Assembly (NCBI GenBank): GCA_035295745.1
Contig: DATGIL010000072.1
Coordinates: 124,001-188,000, forward strand
Length of the DNA stretch: 64,000 bases
Reading direction: 5' to 3'
From: JAIQFL01 sp035295745
GTDB taxonomy: Bacteria; Acidobacteriota; Terriglobia; Bryobacterales; Bryobacteraceae
Under the pieces are notes generated by a model. That model did not search any database, was not told where the DNA came from, and was given only the letters and a program-made list of their open reading frames with translations. Below are positions 16,399-24,930 of this stretch, in pieces (position 1 is the first letter of the stretch; each line of letters starts with the position of its first letter). The position numbers were made by a program, and so were the translations under genes.

Positions 16399-18597
16399 GT
16401 GCGTCACGCCTTGCTTTACCTGGTATTTTCAGTCTGCTTGTCGGCCCAAACTGCCTCGCCTCTTCTGACCTATTCGAGCTACTTACGAGTCGGATTCACC
16501 CCCTTCGCGTTGGCTTCCGACCCCACAGGGAATCTCTACCTCGCTGGAGTGGTCGCCAACGCCGGCCTGCTCGTGGAAAAATTAAATCCGCAGGCGAGCG
16601 GGTACGTCTACACCAGCTTTATCAACGCCGGGTCCCCGCGGGCGGCCGCCGTCGACGGCTCGGGTAATCTTTGGATCACGGGACAATACACCACCCCCGC
16701 CGATCCCTCCGATCCGAGGTCCGTACCCCAGAGCCAGTCATTTTTGACCAAGGTCGACGCCAGCGGGAACGCGCTCTTCACCAGGTTCTTCGGCGCGACG
16801 GCCCAAAGCTACGGCTTGGCACTGGCCGTGACGCCCAAAGGGGAAGTACTGGTGAGCGGCATCGCCAGTGCCGGCGGATTTCCGGCCACACCCGGAGCGT
16901 ACCACGTGCCCGACAGCACCCAACGGCCCTACCTGGTGAAGTTCGACGCATCGGGCAACGTATTGTTTTCGGCAACGGGCGTCGGGGGAAGCTCCATCGT
17001 GCTCGATGGCGCCGGCAACATCTTCGTCTCCGGAAACACCAGCCAGACGGACTATCCCACCACGCCAGGAGCCTACCAAACCCAGTTCGTTCCCACGTTA
17101 CTGTGCACCAACATCTCGCCCCTCGGATTCTGTTTCGCGAGCACGAACCAATACCTCACCAAGCTCGATCCCAACGCTTCCCAGTTGCTCTACTCCACGG
17201 GCATCAACGGCATGGACTCGCTGACTACGATCAATACGGGTCTCGCCGTGGACGCTTCCGGCAACGCCTACGTCACTGGAAGCACGCTCTCGACGAAGTA
17301 CCCATTCACTACCCCGCCAGTGCCGGGCTCCACGGCGGTTCCTTTTGTCACCAAACTCGGTCCGGACGGGAAATCGGTAATCTGGTCGGTGCCGCAGGGC
17401 GGCTCCGGGCTGCAATACGACGCGGCATCCGGCAGTCTGGACGTCATCGGCCAACTCAGCACGCCCTGGATTAGCGGACTCATACCTTCAAGTACGTCTC
17501 CGCCTCCTCCGCCTGGTCTTAACACCATTCCGACTCCGTGTCTCACCAACAATCTCACGTCGATTACCGAAAGCTATGCCGCCCGAGTGGACAGCGCTAC
17601 CGGTCAGACGAGTTCCGCAATGCTGATCAGCGGCTCACGGGTGGCACTCAGCGGAACCGCACTGGCGGGCAACGGTCTCTTCTGGTTCATGGGCCCATCC
17701 GCTCAGCCTGACGTGCCGTTCACGGCGAACGCCCTTTTTCCGCTGGGAATGACGCCGGGACCGGCCGACGGCGCGTATCTCGGCGCCATCGACTTCTCGC
17801 AGACTTCCACCACGGCGCCGGCTCTGAGCTGCGTTCTGGATGCGGCCGACCAGGCGCCCATCGGCCTGGTGGCTCCGAATCAATTGCTGGCGTTGCTGGG
17901 TGCCAATCTGGGACCGCCTGTCGGAGTGCAAGCGCCTGATGGCGGCGGCGCGACCTCGCTGGGAGGCGTGTCGGTGACTTTCGATGGCACGCCGGCGCAA
18001 TTGCTCTTTGCCTCGGAATCTCAGATCAATCTGGCCGTGCCCTTCGGTGTAGGCTCGCAGCACTCGACGGTCATGCAGGTGACGGTTAACGGCGTGCCGT
18101 CGCCTCCCAGGCTATTTCCTGTGACAACCAGCAACCCGGCGCTCTTCACAACCGCAACCTTCGCGCCTCTGGGATGCAACGGCGTAGCGGTCCCCATGGG
18201 GTCCGTCGCGGTTACCTCGCCGACAGTCCGCAATGCCGATGGCACGCTGAACTCGTGCAATGCGCCGGCTAAACCAGGATCCGTGATCTCGTTTTTCGTC
18301 AACGGTGTCGGCTGGGGATCGCCCTACCCTTCGAATCCACCGCTGCCCAGGTCTGTCGGTTTCGAAGTAGCGATCGGAGCGTGGTCCGCCGAGATCGCCA
18401 ACGTCGTGAAGGATAGCGACTTCGTTTGGCGTGTGGACGTCCGCCTGCCCGAGGGCTTCGTGGGGTCTTCCACTAGTGCCGTTCTCGTGACCATGCGGGA
18501 AGGGGAACTGCTGGTCGGTCCCCTGCAGTTGTTCTACCAGGGCCAGCAGGCGGCGCAAATGCCGGAGCTTTCGGCTTTAGTGTGGGTGTCCCAGTAA
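16399..18597 (+). CDS. Secreted propeller protein with Solibacter C-terminal domain
   Basis: About 732 residues from a GTG start preceded by GGGAG. A signal peptide (ALLYLVFSVCLSAQ) is followed by SBBP-like beta-propeller repeats such as ALASDPTGNLYLAGV, AVDGSGNLWITGQ, LDGAGNIFVSGNTSQTDYP and AVDASGNAYVTGST up to about residue 330. The C-terminal ~230 residues match the uncharacterised Solibacter C-terminal domain (TIGR03437): GLVAPNQLLALLGANLGP, GGVSVTFDGTPAQLLFAS, QINLAVPF, and a final VNGVGWG and VWRVDVRLPEGF. Function unknown. The domain is a lineage marker, abundant in Solibacter-type genomes. Confidence 0.88.
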   Translation: MRHALLYLVFSVCLSAQTASPLLTYSSYLRVGFTPFALASDPTGNLYLAGVVANAGLLVEKLNPQASGYVYTSFINAGSPRAAAVDGSGNLWITGQYTTPADPSDPRSVPQSQSFLTKVDASGNALFTRFFGATAQSYGLALAVTPKGEVLVSGIASAGGFPATPGAYHVPDSTQRPYLVKFDASGNVLFSATGVGGSSIVLDGAGNIFVSGNTSQTDYPTTPGAYQTQFVPTLLCTNISPLGFCFASTNQYLTKLDPNASQLLYSTGINGMDSLTTINTGLAVDASGNAYVTGSTLSTKYPFTTPPVPGSTAVPFVTKLGPDGKSVIWSVPQGGSGLQYDAASGSLDVIGQLSTPWISGLIPSSTSPPPPPGLNTIPTPCLTNNLTSITESYAARVDSATGQTSSAMLISGSRVALSGTALAGNGLFWFMGPSAQPDVPFTANALFPLGMTPGPADGAYLGAIDFSQTSTTAPALSCVLDAADQAPIGLVAPNQLLALLGANLGPPVGVQAPDGGGATSLGGVSVTFDGTPAQLLFASESQINLAVPFGVGSQHSTVMQVTVNGVPSPPRLFPVTTSNPALFTTATFAPLGCNGVAVPMGSVAVTSPTVRNADGTLNSCNAPAKPGSVISFFVNGVGWGSPYPSNPPLPRSVGFEVAIGAWSAEIANVVKDSDFVWRVDVRLPEGFVGSSTSAVLVTMREGELLVGPLQLFYQGQQAAQMPELSALVWVSQ

Positions 18598-20295
18598 TTA
18601 ATTGCCGGCCGCCGGAATGGGTTTCAACTGCACGGTCACCTTCTGATTCTCGGCGACCTCCACGGTCTCGCCCTTGGCTTCGTACGGCTTGCGAAACTCG
18701 GCGTCGTACATTGCCTGATTGGGGTCTGCATCCTCCCATGCGAACAGCTTGTAACGACCCGGCGGTACCGCCTTGAACGAGAAATGGCCCTCTTCGGCGT
18801 CTTCCGATTTGGCCAGTGTCTTTACGCGTTCCGGATCGGCGGGGATTAAGGTGACTTTGCCACTCGCGCCGTTCTCTATACTGCCCTCGATCGTTCCGCC
18901 GTTCGCACTGAGCATTACATCGAGTACGATCGACACTTCTCCGCTGCTGAAGTCGAGCCCGGGCTCCGTCACGTCACGGTCACTCCACGTGGCCGACTTC
19001 AGATAAAGCCCTTGCGCCGGCTCCACGTGGAGGCGATAGTGCAGTGGCGATACGTTGTGAAACGCAAACTCTCCGTTCTCGGCGATGGTGCCGTCCGTCG
19101 CATCCACGCCTGGAGGTCCCGCCGCGGCGTTCTCCCCGCTAGCTGATTCCAGCCAGATTCTGGTTTCCGCCAGATTGCTTTTGCTCTCGCCCTCAACTCG
19201 CACTTTGCCCGTAACGGCGGACGGGCCAACCGGCCGTAGTTCCACGTTCGGCAAGCCCTGTGCGTCAAGCTCAATCGGCTTCTTGACGCTGTACCGCTGT
19301 TTGTTCACCTCGCAGCGGGCGGCCAAGGTGTGGCTGCCGATGGGGATGTTCAGATATTCGAATTTGCCCTCCTTGTCGATGGAGTGTACGCCGGCGAAGT
19401 CATCCACGTCGTTGGAAGAGTCCATCTGCGACGCGAGATTGGAAAGCATCATGATGTCGTGGGAGATCATTCCGAACATGGCCGCGCCAACGGCGTCAGG
19501 TCCGTCACCTTCGCCTTCCACAGCCACACTGCAATTCTCACTGCCGGCCGGCTTGATCACCCGCCCGCGGATGAACGAGGTAGCGATCGGCCGCATCGAG
19601 AAGTTCAGTCCTCGCTGTTCCTGGCCTGCCACCAGGTCGATAGGAGTCGCGCTGGATGCCTGCAAGGCATTCGGGTAGAAGACTGTGGCGTATGACGAGC
19701 CGGGCTGCGCCATCCCCGGCATCTGGGCCGATTGGGGCTTGGCCCTGAGATAATACTTGCCCGGCGGCAAGTCGTAGATGCGATATTCGCCTGCCGCATC
19801 GGTCTGCACCACAGTTCGAGCCTGCAAGGTCTTACCCGCCGGCCCATGGTCGAACCCCATGACCGCCACCTGCACCTGGCGGACGGGGTCGCCGTTTTCG
19901 TCGGTGATGCGGCCCGTGATCGAGCCGAGCGGGGTCAACTGCAGATCCACCTTCTTCACAGCTCCCGCAGTGAGTTCGAGCGGTTCGCCGCGTTGATCGT
20001 CTCCGGGCTTTTTCGCGCCGTACGCCTGGGACAGGAATCCATCGCGTGTCGCACCCATCCGCCAGATCCCCGGCGGCACATTCGGCAACGTATATTTGCC
20101 TTGCGCATCGGTCACTGCGGTGAGCGGCTCGCCCTTTTTTACCGGCGCCAGAATCACTCGCGCTTTGCGGACGGGCTGCCCGGTGAGTGCGCTTACCACC
20201 GATCCCTGTACGCCACTCAAATCCGAGGGACTCTGTGACATTGCGCACAGCGTCAGGATGCCGGGCAGACAGAACACGCGCATCGCCTGTCTCAT
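18598..20295 (-). CDS. Secreted carboxypeptidase-regulatory-like protein
   Basis: About 565 residues from ATG 20295 (20283 is an alternative), with a signal peptide (MRVFCLPGILTLCAMS). It contains several beta-sandwich domains of the CarboxypepD_reg-like type: GVQGSVVSALTGQPVRKARV with YTLPNVPPGIWRMGATR, SITGRITDENGDPVRQVQV with YRIYDLPPGKYYLRA, then further copies ending in FSFKAVPPGRYKLFAWE near the C-terminus. No catalytic domain, TonB plug or barrel is present, so it is likely a structural or binding protein at the surface. It is convergent with the propeller gene, with its stop directly adjacent. Confidence 0.82.
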   Translation of the reverse strand: MRQAMRVFCLPGILTLCAMSQSPSDLSGVQGSVVSALTGQPVRKARVILAPVKKGEPLTAVTDAQGKYTLPNVPPGIWRMGATRDGFLSQAYGAKKPGDDQRGEPLELTAGAVKKVDLQLTPLGSITGRITDENGDPVRQVQVAVMGFDHGPAGKTLQARTVVQTDAAGEYRIYDLPPGKYYLRAKPQSAQMPGMAQPGSSYATVFYPNALQASSATPIDLVAGQEQRGLNFSMRPIATSFIRGRVIKPAGSENCSVAVEGEGDGPDAVGAAMFGMISHDIMMLSNLASQMDSSNDVDDFAGVHSIDKEGKFEYLNIPIGSHTLAARCEVNKQRYSVKKPIELDAQGLPNVELRPVGPSAVTGKVRVEGESKSNLAETRIWLESASGENAAAGPPGVDATDGTIAENGEFAFHNVSPLHYRLHVEPAQGLYLKSATWSDRDVTEPGLDFSSGEVSIVLDVMLSANGGTIEGSIENGASGKVTLIPADPERVKTLAKSEDAEEGHFSFKAVPPGRYKLFAWEDADPNQAMYDAEFRKPYEAKGETVEVAENQKVTVQLKPIPAAGN

Positions 20296-20495
20296 ATCTA
20301 GAGAATGCACGCGCTCGTGCACAGCGTCAAGACTGTGTCCCATCTTCACGCCGTGCCGTGCACTTATGCTGAAGCTTTTGGCTGGCGCGCGACTTCGCAG
20401 ACACCCGAAAAGCGTCGCCAGGAATGTCGACGAAGCAGACACAAGAGTCGGCGCCACACCGCATGACGTTCGGCCTCAGACGGCAGAGGCTTCTT

Positions 20496-21350
20496 CTATT
20501 TAGACTCTTCGCTGGCAAGATTCAGTTTACGGACCCAGATGTTGCGAAAACGGACAGGCTGCGAATGGTCCTGCAGGCTGAGCGGTTGTTCTGCCGGATG
20601 CGCCGTGTACTTACCGATCTGCCGCCAGATGGTGGTGCCCAGATAGTCCTTGTGATCTTGCACCAGGACTCCGTTGAAGAGGACGGTGATGTACGCCGGC
20701 TTCACCAATTTCTCGCCGTCAAATCGCGGCGCCTCAAAGAAGATATCGTACACATTCCACTGCCCCATGGGACGTGACGGATTCACCAGCGGAGGCCACA
20801 CGCCGTAGACTGCTCCCGCGCCGCCATCGGCGTACGTCTCATGGGAGTTCGATTCCAACACCTGCACCTCGTAGCGCGTCATCAGCTCCACTCCGCTGTT
20901 GCCGATTCCCTGTCCGTTGCCCTTGGAGTCTTCCGGAACCAGCCACTCCACGTGAAGCTGGCAATCGCCAAACTGATCTTTGCTCACCAGTTTTCCCGTG
21001 CGCGGAACGATCTCGATGTATCCGTTTTCTACTTTCCACTTGGGTTCCTGCATGCCGCCGCCGCGAACCTGCTGGCTCCAGTGGGAAAGATCCTTGCCGT
21101 CAAACAGGACGATCGCATCGGAAGGGGGCTTTTCCTCCACATACGGGCCAGGCGTGACCTTAACCGGGCGCGGCCGCTCCATGTCGTGCACTTTCCATTT
21201 CTGTCCAGGCAGCTTGGGCGTGTCGTTATACCCCCGAACATCGTCGCCGGCTTCTGGAGGCGGCGTATTCGTACCTTTCTTCTGAGGCGCCGGGGTCGTC
21301 TGTGCAGCCAAAACGCAGGCCGCACCGAGGGCAAGAATGAGTAGTTTCAT
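20496..21350 (-). CDS. Secreted DUF1080 (3-keto-disaccharide hydrolase-like) protein
   Basis: About 284 residues with a signal peptide (MKLLILALGAACVLAA). A proline-rich linker precedes one DUF1080 domain: IVLFDGKDLSHWSQ, WKVENGYIEIVPRTGKLVSKDQFGD, then GNSGVELMTRYEVQVLES and the closing QPVRFRNIWVRKL. ATG 21350 was chosen because the signal peptide begins there. It precedes no obvious operon partner, though the TIM-barrel-like gene upstream is on the same strand 46 bases away, so cotranscription is possible. Confidence 0.86.
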   Translation of the reverse strand: MKLLILALGAACVLAAQTTPAPQKKGTNTPPPEAGDDVRGYNDTPKLPGQKWKVHDMERPRPVKVTPGPYVEEKPPSDAIVLFDGKDLSHWSQQVRGGGMQEPKWKVENGYIEIVPRTGKLVSKDQFGDCQLHVEWLVPEDSKGNGQGIGNSGVELMTRYEVQVLESNSHETYADGGAGAVYGVWPPLVNPSRPMGQWNVYDIFFEAPRFDGEKLVKPAYITVLFNGVLVQDHKDYLGTTIWRQIGKYTAHPAEQPLSLQDHSQPVRFRNIWVRKLNLASEESK

Positions 21351-21395
21351 AGTGGGAATCTCTTCCAAGAGTCTACTACCGGGGGCCGCGTTCCA

Positions 21396-22280
21396 TCAGA
21401 CGCCGGCCAGAATGCGGCAGACACGCTCGGCGTTCTCGCGGACTTCGTCTTTCACTCGCGGAAACAGGCCGATAAAAACACCGTCAATCGGCTTGATACT
21501 TTCGAATGCAGTGCGGAACGCCTGCTCCGCGCCGCGATCGTCGATCCGGCCCGCAGCCAGGATCTTGAAAGCGAAGCAGGGCTTCTTCGTCTGCCGGATC
21601 ACCCCGTACATCCGAGGCGGATCGCTGCGCAGATAGATTTCGCCGGGCATCTCGACCAGTTCGCTGTTGAGAACGTGCTTCCATTCGTCGGCGGTGCGGG
21701 TCCGGTTGTAGACGGACCCTGCATAAAAATCCACATCCCATCCTTCTTCTTCCACCTGGGCGATCACCTCCGGCTTGTGCGTTCCGACCCCGACCATCAA
21801 ACCAAGGTCGCGCGTCTTCTTGCACCACTCCTTAATGGTTGCCATGGCGCCGTTCTGATACGCCCGATCGGTCAGCTCCCCCTGGTGGTAAATCGCCAGC
21901 GGCTTGAGCGCACGTGACGCCGCGGGGTCGGCCATACCTTGCACGATCAGATGCATGCGGCCGCCCTCAAGGCGAAAACGTTCCAGGTCGTCGCGTGATC
22001 GCGGCACGTCCACCCAATTGTAGGCATCGATGCCGAAGCGATTGCAGCGGTGCAACACTTCGCAGACCCGCTCCGCGGTGTAGTACTCGCGCATTACCGT
22101 GGCGAGCGTGCGATTGTAGTGACCGAATCCGTAAAACGGATTGCACCCGGCGACCAGGCGCCCCATCTCGACGCCCCCGAATTTCATTCGCGGCACTTGA
22201 AGCTCCGGCCCGGGCGGGTCCCCTGCCGCGACCGCAGCGAAGGAGGTGGTCTGTAAAAATTCTCTTCGCGTGTTCTGCAT
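21396..22280 (-). CDS. Tat-exported TIM-barrel-like protein
   Basis: A 294-residue protein. The N-terminus NTRREFLQTTSFAAVAAG resembles a short twin-arginine signal. The body has the periodic strand pattern of a TIM barrel (MGRLVAGCNPFYGFGHY, GIDAYNW, MHLIVQGM, GLMVGVGTHKPEV, VDFYAGSVYNRT, PCFAFKILAAG, GVFIGLFP). It loosely resembles aldo/keto reductase or sugar isomerase-like proteins, but no catalytic tetrad can be assigned. It sits upstream of a DUF1080 gene, a pairing common where sugar oxidation products are processed; that link is inference. Confidence 0.7.
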   Translation of the reverse strand: MQNTRREFLQTTSFAAVAAGDPPGPELQVPRMKFGGVEMGRLVAGCNPFYGFGHYNRTLATVMREYYTAERVCEVLHRCNRFGIDAYNWVDVPRSRDDLERFRLEGGRMHLIVQGMADPAASRALKPLAIYHQGELTDRAYQNGAMATIKEWCKKTRDLGLMVGVGTHKPEVIAQVEEEGWDVDFYAGSVYNRTRTADEWKHVLNSELVEMPGEIYLRSDPPRMYGVIRQTKKPCFAFKILAAGRIDDRGAEQAFRTAFESIKPIDGVFIGLFPRVKDEVRENAERVCRILAGV

Positions 22281-22338
22281 AGGTGCACGATCTACCGATA
22301 CTGTAACAAATATTCATACCTGCTACTCCTGAAATAAG

Positions 22339-24708
22339 ATGGTCATCGCGGCGCGTCATACTAGCAGTGTGCGGAAGAACGGTTCGACGGGTCCGCTCCG
22401 TCATGGTCGCGGATCGTTGGTTCGGTGCCTACACAACTTAAAGATCGCGAGCCGCGCGCTTCAGCAAGCGCTCTTCGACGCCTTTCTGCTGGCCGCGATC
22501 TGCGCTCCCTTAATTGGGCAAACCGTCGCGCAAACGGCCACCTTTGTGGACGGCAAGCTGTGTGCCAACTGCCACCCGAAAATCGCCCAGACCTACGCGC
22601 GTACCGGAATGGCGCGTGCTTTCTCCCGCCTCTTGCCACAGACGGCGTCCGAAGATTTCGCTCGTGGGAATCCTTATCATCACCTGGCATCGCAACTCTG
22701 GTACGCGATGGAGAATCGCGGAGGAGAGTACTTTCAGATGCGTTGGCGCGTGGGAGTCGATGGCAAGGAGACCGACGTGCAGGAGTCGCGGGTCGACTAC
22801 GTGATGGGCTCCGGCAATCACGCCCGCTCGTACCTGCATCGCACCGCCCGAGGGGCCCTGATCGAACTCCCGCTCGCCTGGTACCCGGAGAATGGCGGCA
22901 CCTGGGCCATGTCGCCTGGCCACGATCGTGATTACGCCCTGCCGCCGCGCAGCATCGCGTACGAGTGCATGTTCTGCCACAACGCCTATCCGCAGATTCC
23001 GGCAAAACACGACGAGCCCGGGAGTGAGCCTCTGTATGCAGGCGATTTGCCGGAGGGAATCGACTGCCAGCGATGTCACGGACCCGGCAGCAGCCACGTC
23101 CGCGCCGCGCAATTGGGTGGGCCGCCCGAGGCCATCCGCAAAGCGATCGTCAATCCCGCGAAACTCCCCGCGGACCGGCAAATGGAGGTGTGTCTGCAAT
23201 GTCATCTAGAGACCACCAGCCTGCAGTTGCCGCACTCGATCGTGAAGTTCGGACGAGGGCCGTTTTCCTATCGCGCGGGCGAGCCGCTCGCCGACTTCAT
23301 GCTTTTCTTCGATCATGCACCCGGGTCCAGGTATCAGGACGATTTCGAAATCGCGCACTCCGCCTATCGTCTCCGCAAATCGCAGTGCTTTCTGCGAAGC
23401 CAGGGCAAGCTGACGTGTACCACCTGCCACAATCCGCATGACATTCCACGTGGCGAAGAGGCCGTGACCCACTACAACTCCGTCTGCCGCAATTGCCATG
23501 CGTCCACACTGCGCGGAAGCCAGGCGCCTCACACTGAGCAAGCCGATTGCATCACTTGTCATATGGCCAAACGGCGCACGCAGGACGTGATTCACGCCGT
23601 CATGACCGACCACTTCATCCAGCGGCGCGCCCCTCGGGATCCCTTGGCGCCGATCGCGGAACGCGCTGATTTCGACGCGAATCAGTACCACGGTGAAGTG
23701 GTCCCCTACTATCCCTCGCCATTGCCTCGCACTCCCGAAAATGCGCTCTATCTTGCCGTGGCGCAAGTCACGCAAAGGAGCAATGTGGCTCGGGGCCTTC
23801 CGCAACTTGCCGCGGAAGTGGCACGGCAGCAGCCTGCGCGATCGGAATTCTACGTCGAACTGGGGCAGGCGTGGCTCGGCGCACGGAATTTCGCCAATGC
23901 CATCGCTGCCTTCGAGCAGGCCGAGAGGCGAAACCCTGACTCTCCCGTGATTTCCTTGAATCTCGGCGATGCGCTTACGCAGTCGGGCCAGCCCGCGCGC
24001 GCCACGGTGGTGTTGAAACGTGCGATCGAGAAGTCGCCCAACGACGCGCTCCTCTGGTATCAACTGGGAATCGCGAATTCCGCGGCGGGCGGGGAGAACG
24101 ATGCCATCGCCGCATTCGAGAAGGCCGTCACATTGGATCCCGATTTGGCCGAGGCCCACAATCAGCTTGGGACCGAATATGCCGGCACTGGGGACCTCGA
24201 CCGTGCCGGCCGCGAGTTCCGCGCCGCGATTCGGATTCAGCCCGATATGCCGGATGCCCTTGGCAATCTCGGGCATCTCCTGGCAGCGAAGGGCGACCTT
24301 GCGGGGGCCGCATTCTATTTCGCACGCTCCGTCCATCTCAAGCCGGGTGATGCCGATGTGCTGACCAATTACGCCGTGACCCTGGCGGGCCTCAACCGCT
24401 GGGACGAGGCGCAACGCCAGATTGACACCGCCGTCAAGTCGGACCCGAAATCGCCGGATGCTCACAATTTCCGGGGCACTCTCCTCGAGCGGGCAGGCAA
24501 TCGTGCCGGGGCGCTCCAGGAGTTTCTGGAAGCGGCTCGCTTACGTCCCGATTTCGGTAGCGCCCATCTGAATGCCGCGCGATTACTGGCCGCCAAAGGG
24601 GACATAAGTACCGCCGAGAGCCACCTGAGGCAGGCGGCATCCAGCGCCGATCCGAACATTCGCAACAAAGCCGCCGCCGCGCTCCAGCAATTGAATATCC
24701 GAAGATAA
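22339..24708 (+). CDS. Secreted heptaheme cytochrome c with TPR repeats
   Basis: Up to 789 residues. Seven CxxCH heme sites are present: CANCH, CMFCH, CQRCH, CLQCH, CTTCH, CRNCH and CITCH, all within about residues 75-410. The C-terminal half (about 490-780) is a run of tetratricopeptide repeats (for example PDSPVISLNLGDALTQSGQPARA and PDMPDALGNLGHLLAAKGDLAGA). Heme order resembles cytochrome c554/NrfH-like electron carriers of the periplasm. The start is uncertain: the first ~26 codons lie in a dispersed repeat, and a TTG at 22417 just before the hydrophobic segment (ALFDAFLLAAICAPLIG) may be the true start. Confidence 0.83.
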   Translation: MVIAARHTSSVRKNGSTGPLRHGRGSLVRCLHNLKIASRALQQALFDAFLLAAICAPLIGQTVAQTATFVDGKLCANCHPKIAQTYARTGMARAFSRLLPQTASEDFARGNPYHHLASQLWYAMENRGGEYFQMRWRVGVDGKETDVQESRVDYVMGSGNHARSYLHRTARGALIELPLAWYPENGGTWAMSPGHDRDYALPPRSIAYECMFCHNAYPQIPAKHDEPGSEPLYAGDLPEGIDCQRCHGPGSSHVRAAQLGGPPEAIRKAIVNPAKLPADRQMEVCLQCHLETTSLQLPHSIVKFGRGPFSYRAGEPLADFMLFFDHAPGSRYQDDFEIAHSAYRLRKSQCFLRSQGKLTCTTCHNPHDIPRGEEAVTHYNSVCRNCHASTLRGSQAPHTEQADCITCHMAKRRTQDVIHAVMTDHFIQRRAPRDPLAPIAERADFDANQYHGEVVPYYPSPLPRTPENALYLAVAQVTQRSNVARGLPQLAAEVARQQPARSEFYVELGQAWLGARNFANAIAAFEQAERRNPDSPVISLNLGDALTQSGQPARATVVLKRAIEKSPNDALLWYQLGIANSAAGGENDAIAAFEKAVTLDPDLAEAHNQLGTEYAGTGDLDRAGREFRAAIRIQPDMPDALGNLGHLLAAKGDLAGAAFYFARSVHLKPGDADVLTNYAVTLAGLNRWDEAQRQIDTAVKSDPKSPDAHNFRGTLLERAGNRAGALQEFLEAARLRPDFGSAHLNAARLLAAKGDISTAESHLRQAASSADPNIRNKAAAALQQLNIRR

Positions 24709-24726
24709 ACGGCATTAAGCGTAGCC

Positions 24727-24781
24727 GTGGCGCAAACACCCTGTTTGCCGCGTCGAGACTCTTCTCGACGCTTTTCGGGAG
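24727..24781. repeat. Half copy of the dispersed inverted-repeat element
   Basis: One arm only: GTGGCGCAAACACCCTGTTT followed by the CGTCGAGACTCTTCTCGACG hairpin and CTTTTCGGG. The inverted partner arm is missing. It lies in the 222-bp gap before the peptidase gene. Confidence 0.75.
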
Positions 24782-24930
24782 TGCAGCAGAATCAGGGATC
24801 GAATGGTATGCTTCGCGAAGGCTATCGCGCAAGCTCTGTTTTCCCTTCGCATTCCCCGCCAATCAGCGGGATGCGGTAGCGATCCAACTCCAGTTACAAT
24901 CGAAACCATCCACTCCAGGAGATCGCGATC

